From the NCBI RefSeq assembly GCF_029968015.1, contig NZ_JASCIS010000013.1:124001-188000 (forward strand): a DNA stretch of 64,000 nt, in the 5' to 3' direction. Every line of letters begins with the position of its first letter. Positions within the stretch are counted from its first letter, which is position 1. The translations under genes and the position numbers were made by a program. The stretch comes from Streptomyces luteolus (GTDB taxonomy: Bacteria; Actinomycetota; Actinomycetes; Streptomycetales; Streptomycetaceae). Positions 63,911 through 64,000 of this stretch are shown in pieces. The notes under the pieces were generated by a model that saw only the letters and a program-made list of their open reading frames with translations, searched no databases and was not told where the DNA came from.

Positions 63911-64000
63911 TCATGAAGCCGTGCCGTCGCCGCGCCCTTCCTGCAGCTTGCGCAGCAACTCCCGTTTCTGCGCCCGCGCGTCGAGCCCGCCGCCGATCCG
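63911..64000 (-). CDS. C-terminal fragment of an unidentified gene entering from the right edge
   Basis: The last 29 codons are visible: GGGLDARAQKRELLRKLQEG then RGDGTAS and TGA. Lys/Arg-rich and helical. Too little remains to assign a family. The 140 bases between it and ddaH hold no other gene. Confidence 0.4.
   Translation of the reverse strand, partial: RIGGGLDARAQKRELLRKLQEGRGDGTAS

Overview
The window is very GC-rich, actinobacterial chromosomal DNA that looks like a Streptomyces. The evidence is third-position GC codon use, many GTG/TTG/CTG starts, a bacterial type-A RNase P RNA with actinobacterial features, the XRE-DUF5753/DUF397 plus ATP-binding regulatory cassette, DmdR1/IdeR-type iron boxes, leaderless promoters, and a dispersed intergenic GC-rich repeat found at about seven places.

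Layout. 1-1105: a secreted alpha/alpha-barrel repeat protein under a cobalamin riboswitch. 1110-4915: metallo-beta-lactamase hydrolase, aldehyde dehydrogenase, ferredoxin and a KstR-like TetR regulator, with KstR-type operators between the divergent genes. 4969-8295: a three-gene glycosyltransferase/methyltransferase/prenyltransferase-like operon. 8563-13457: membrane and lipoproteins, an F420-type oxidoreductase, a methyltransferase and a cell-wall amidase. 13479-14224: a VapC/Phd-type toxin-antitoxin pair. 14310-20328: a polymorphic RHS toxin locus with a damaged toxin gene and two tandem, mutually homologous candidate immunity genes. 20464-22714: a regulatory cassette, one gene of which is frameshifted. 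22815-23095: an orphan RiPP-like precursor. 23130-26623 and 28898-32060: two further KstR-box-headed operons carrying a full set of side-chain beta-oxidation activities (two-domain acyl-CoA dehydrogenase, SCP-x-type thiolase, MaoC hydratase, Zn-alcohol dehydrogenase, Hsd4A-like dehydrogenase). 32586-35399: a protein with a tripeptide repeat and an iron-box-controlled siderophore-binding lipoprotein. 35493-43021: a housekeeping stretch (Nif3, zinc ribbon, RNase H-phosphatase, KDPG aldolase, YaaA, RNB exoribonuclease, MerR). 43114-43512: rnpB. 43793-54329: an accessory stretch holding a CAP protein, an ECF sigma factor fused to an extracellular lectin domain, a cysteine dioxygenase/cysteate synthase pair, hypotheticals and several decayed genes. 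54342-64000: ordinary metabolism and transport (PhzF, SDR, PhoD, oxidoreductase, Bcr/CflA exporter, beta-lactamase-like hydrolase, Rsm22 methyltransferase, DDAH).

How it fits together. The clearest network is the KstR-type regulon: one regulator gene and five matching or near-matching operators at four promoter regions across 27 kb, controlling genes that together could oxidise and shorten a sterol-like side chain. The second system is the RHS toxin with paired immunity genes. The third is a small sulfur module whose two enzymes meet at cysteine sulfinate and cysteate. Several genes carry single-base lesions in C/G runs or apparent internal deletions; these may be real decay or sequence errors, and they are flagged individually.
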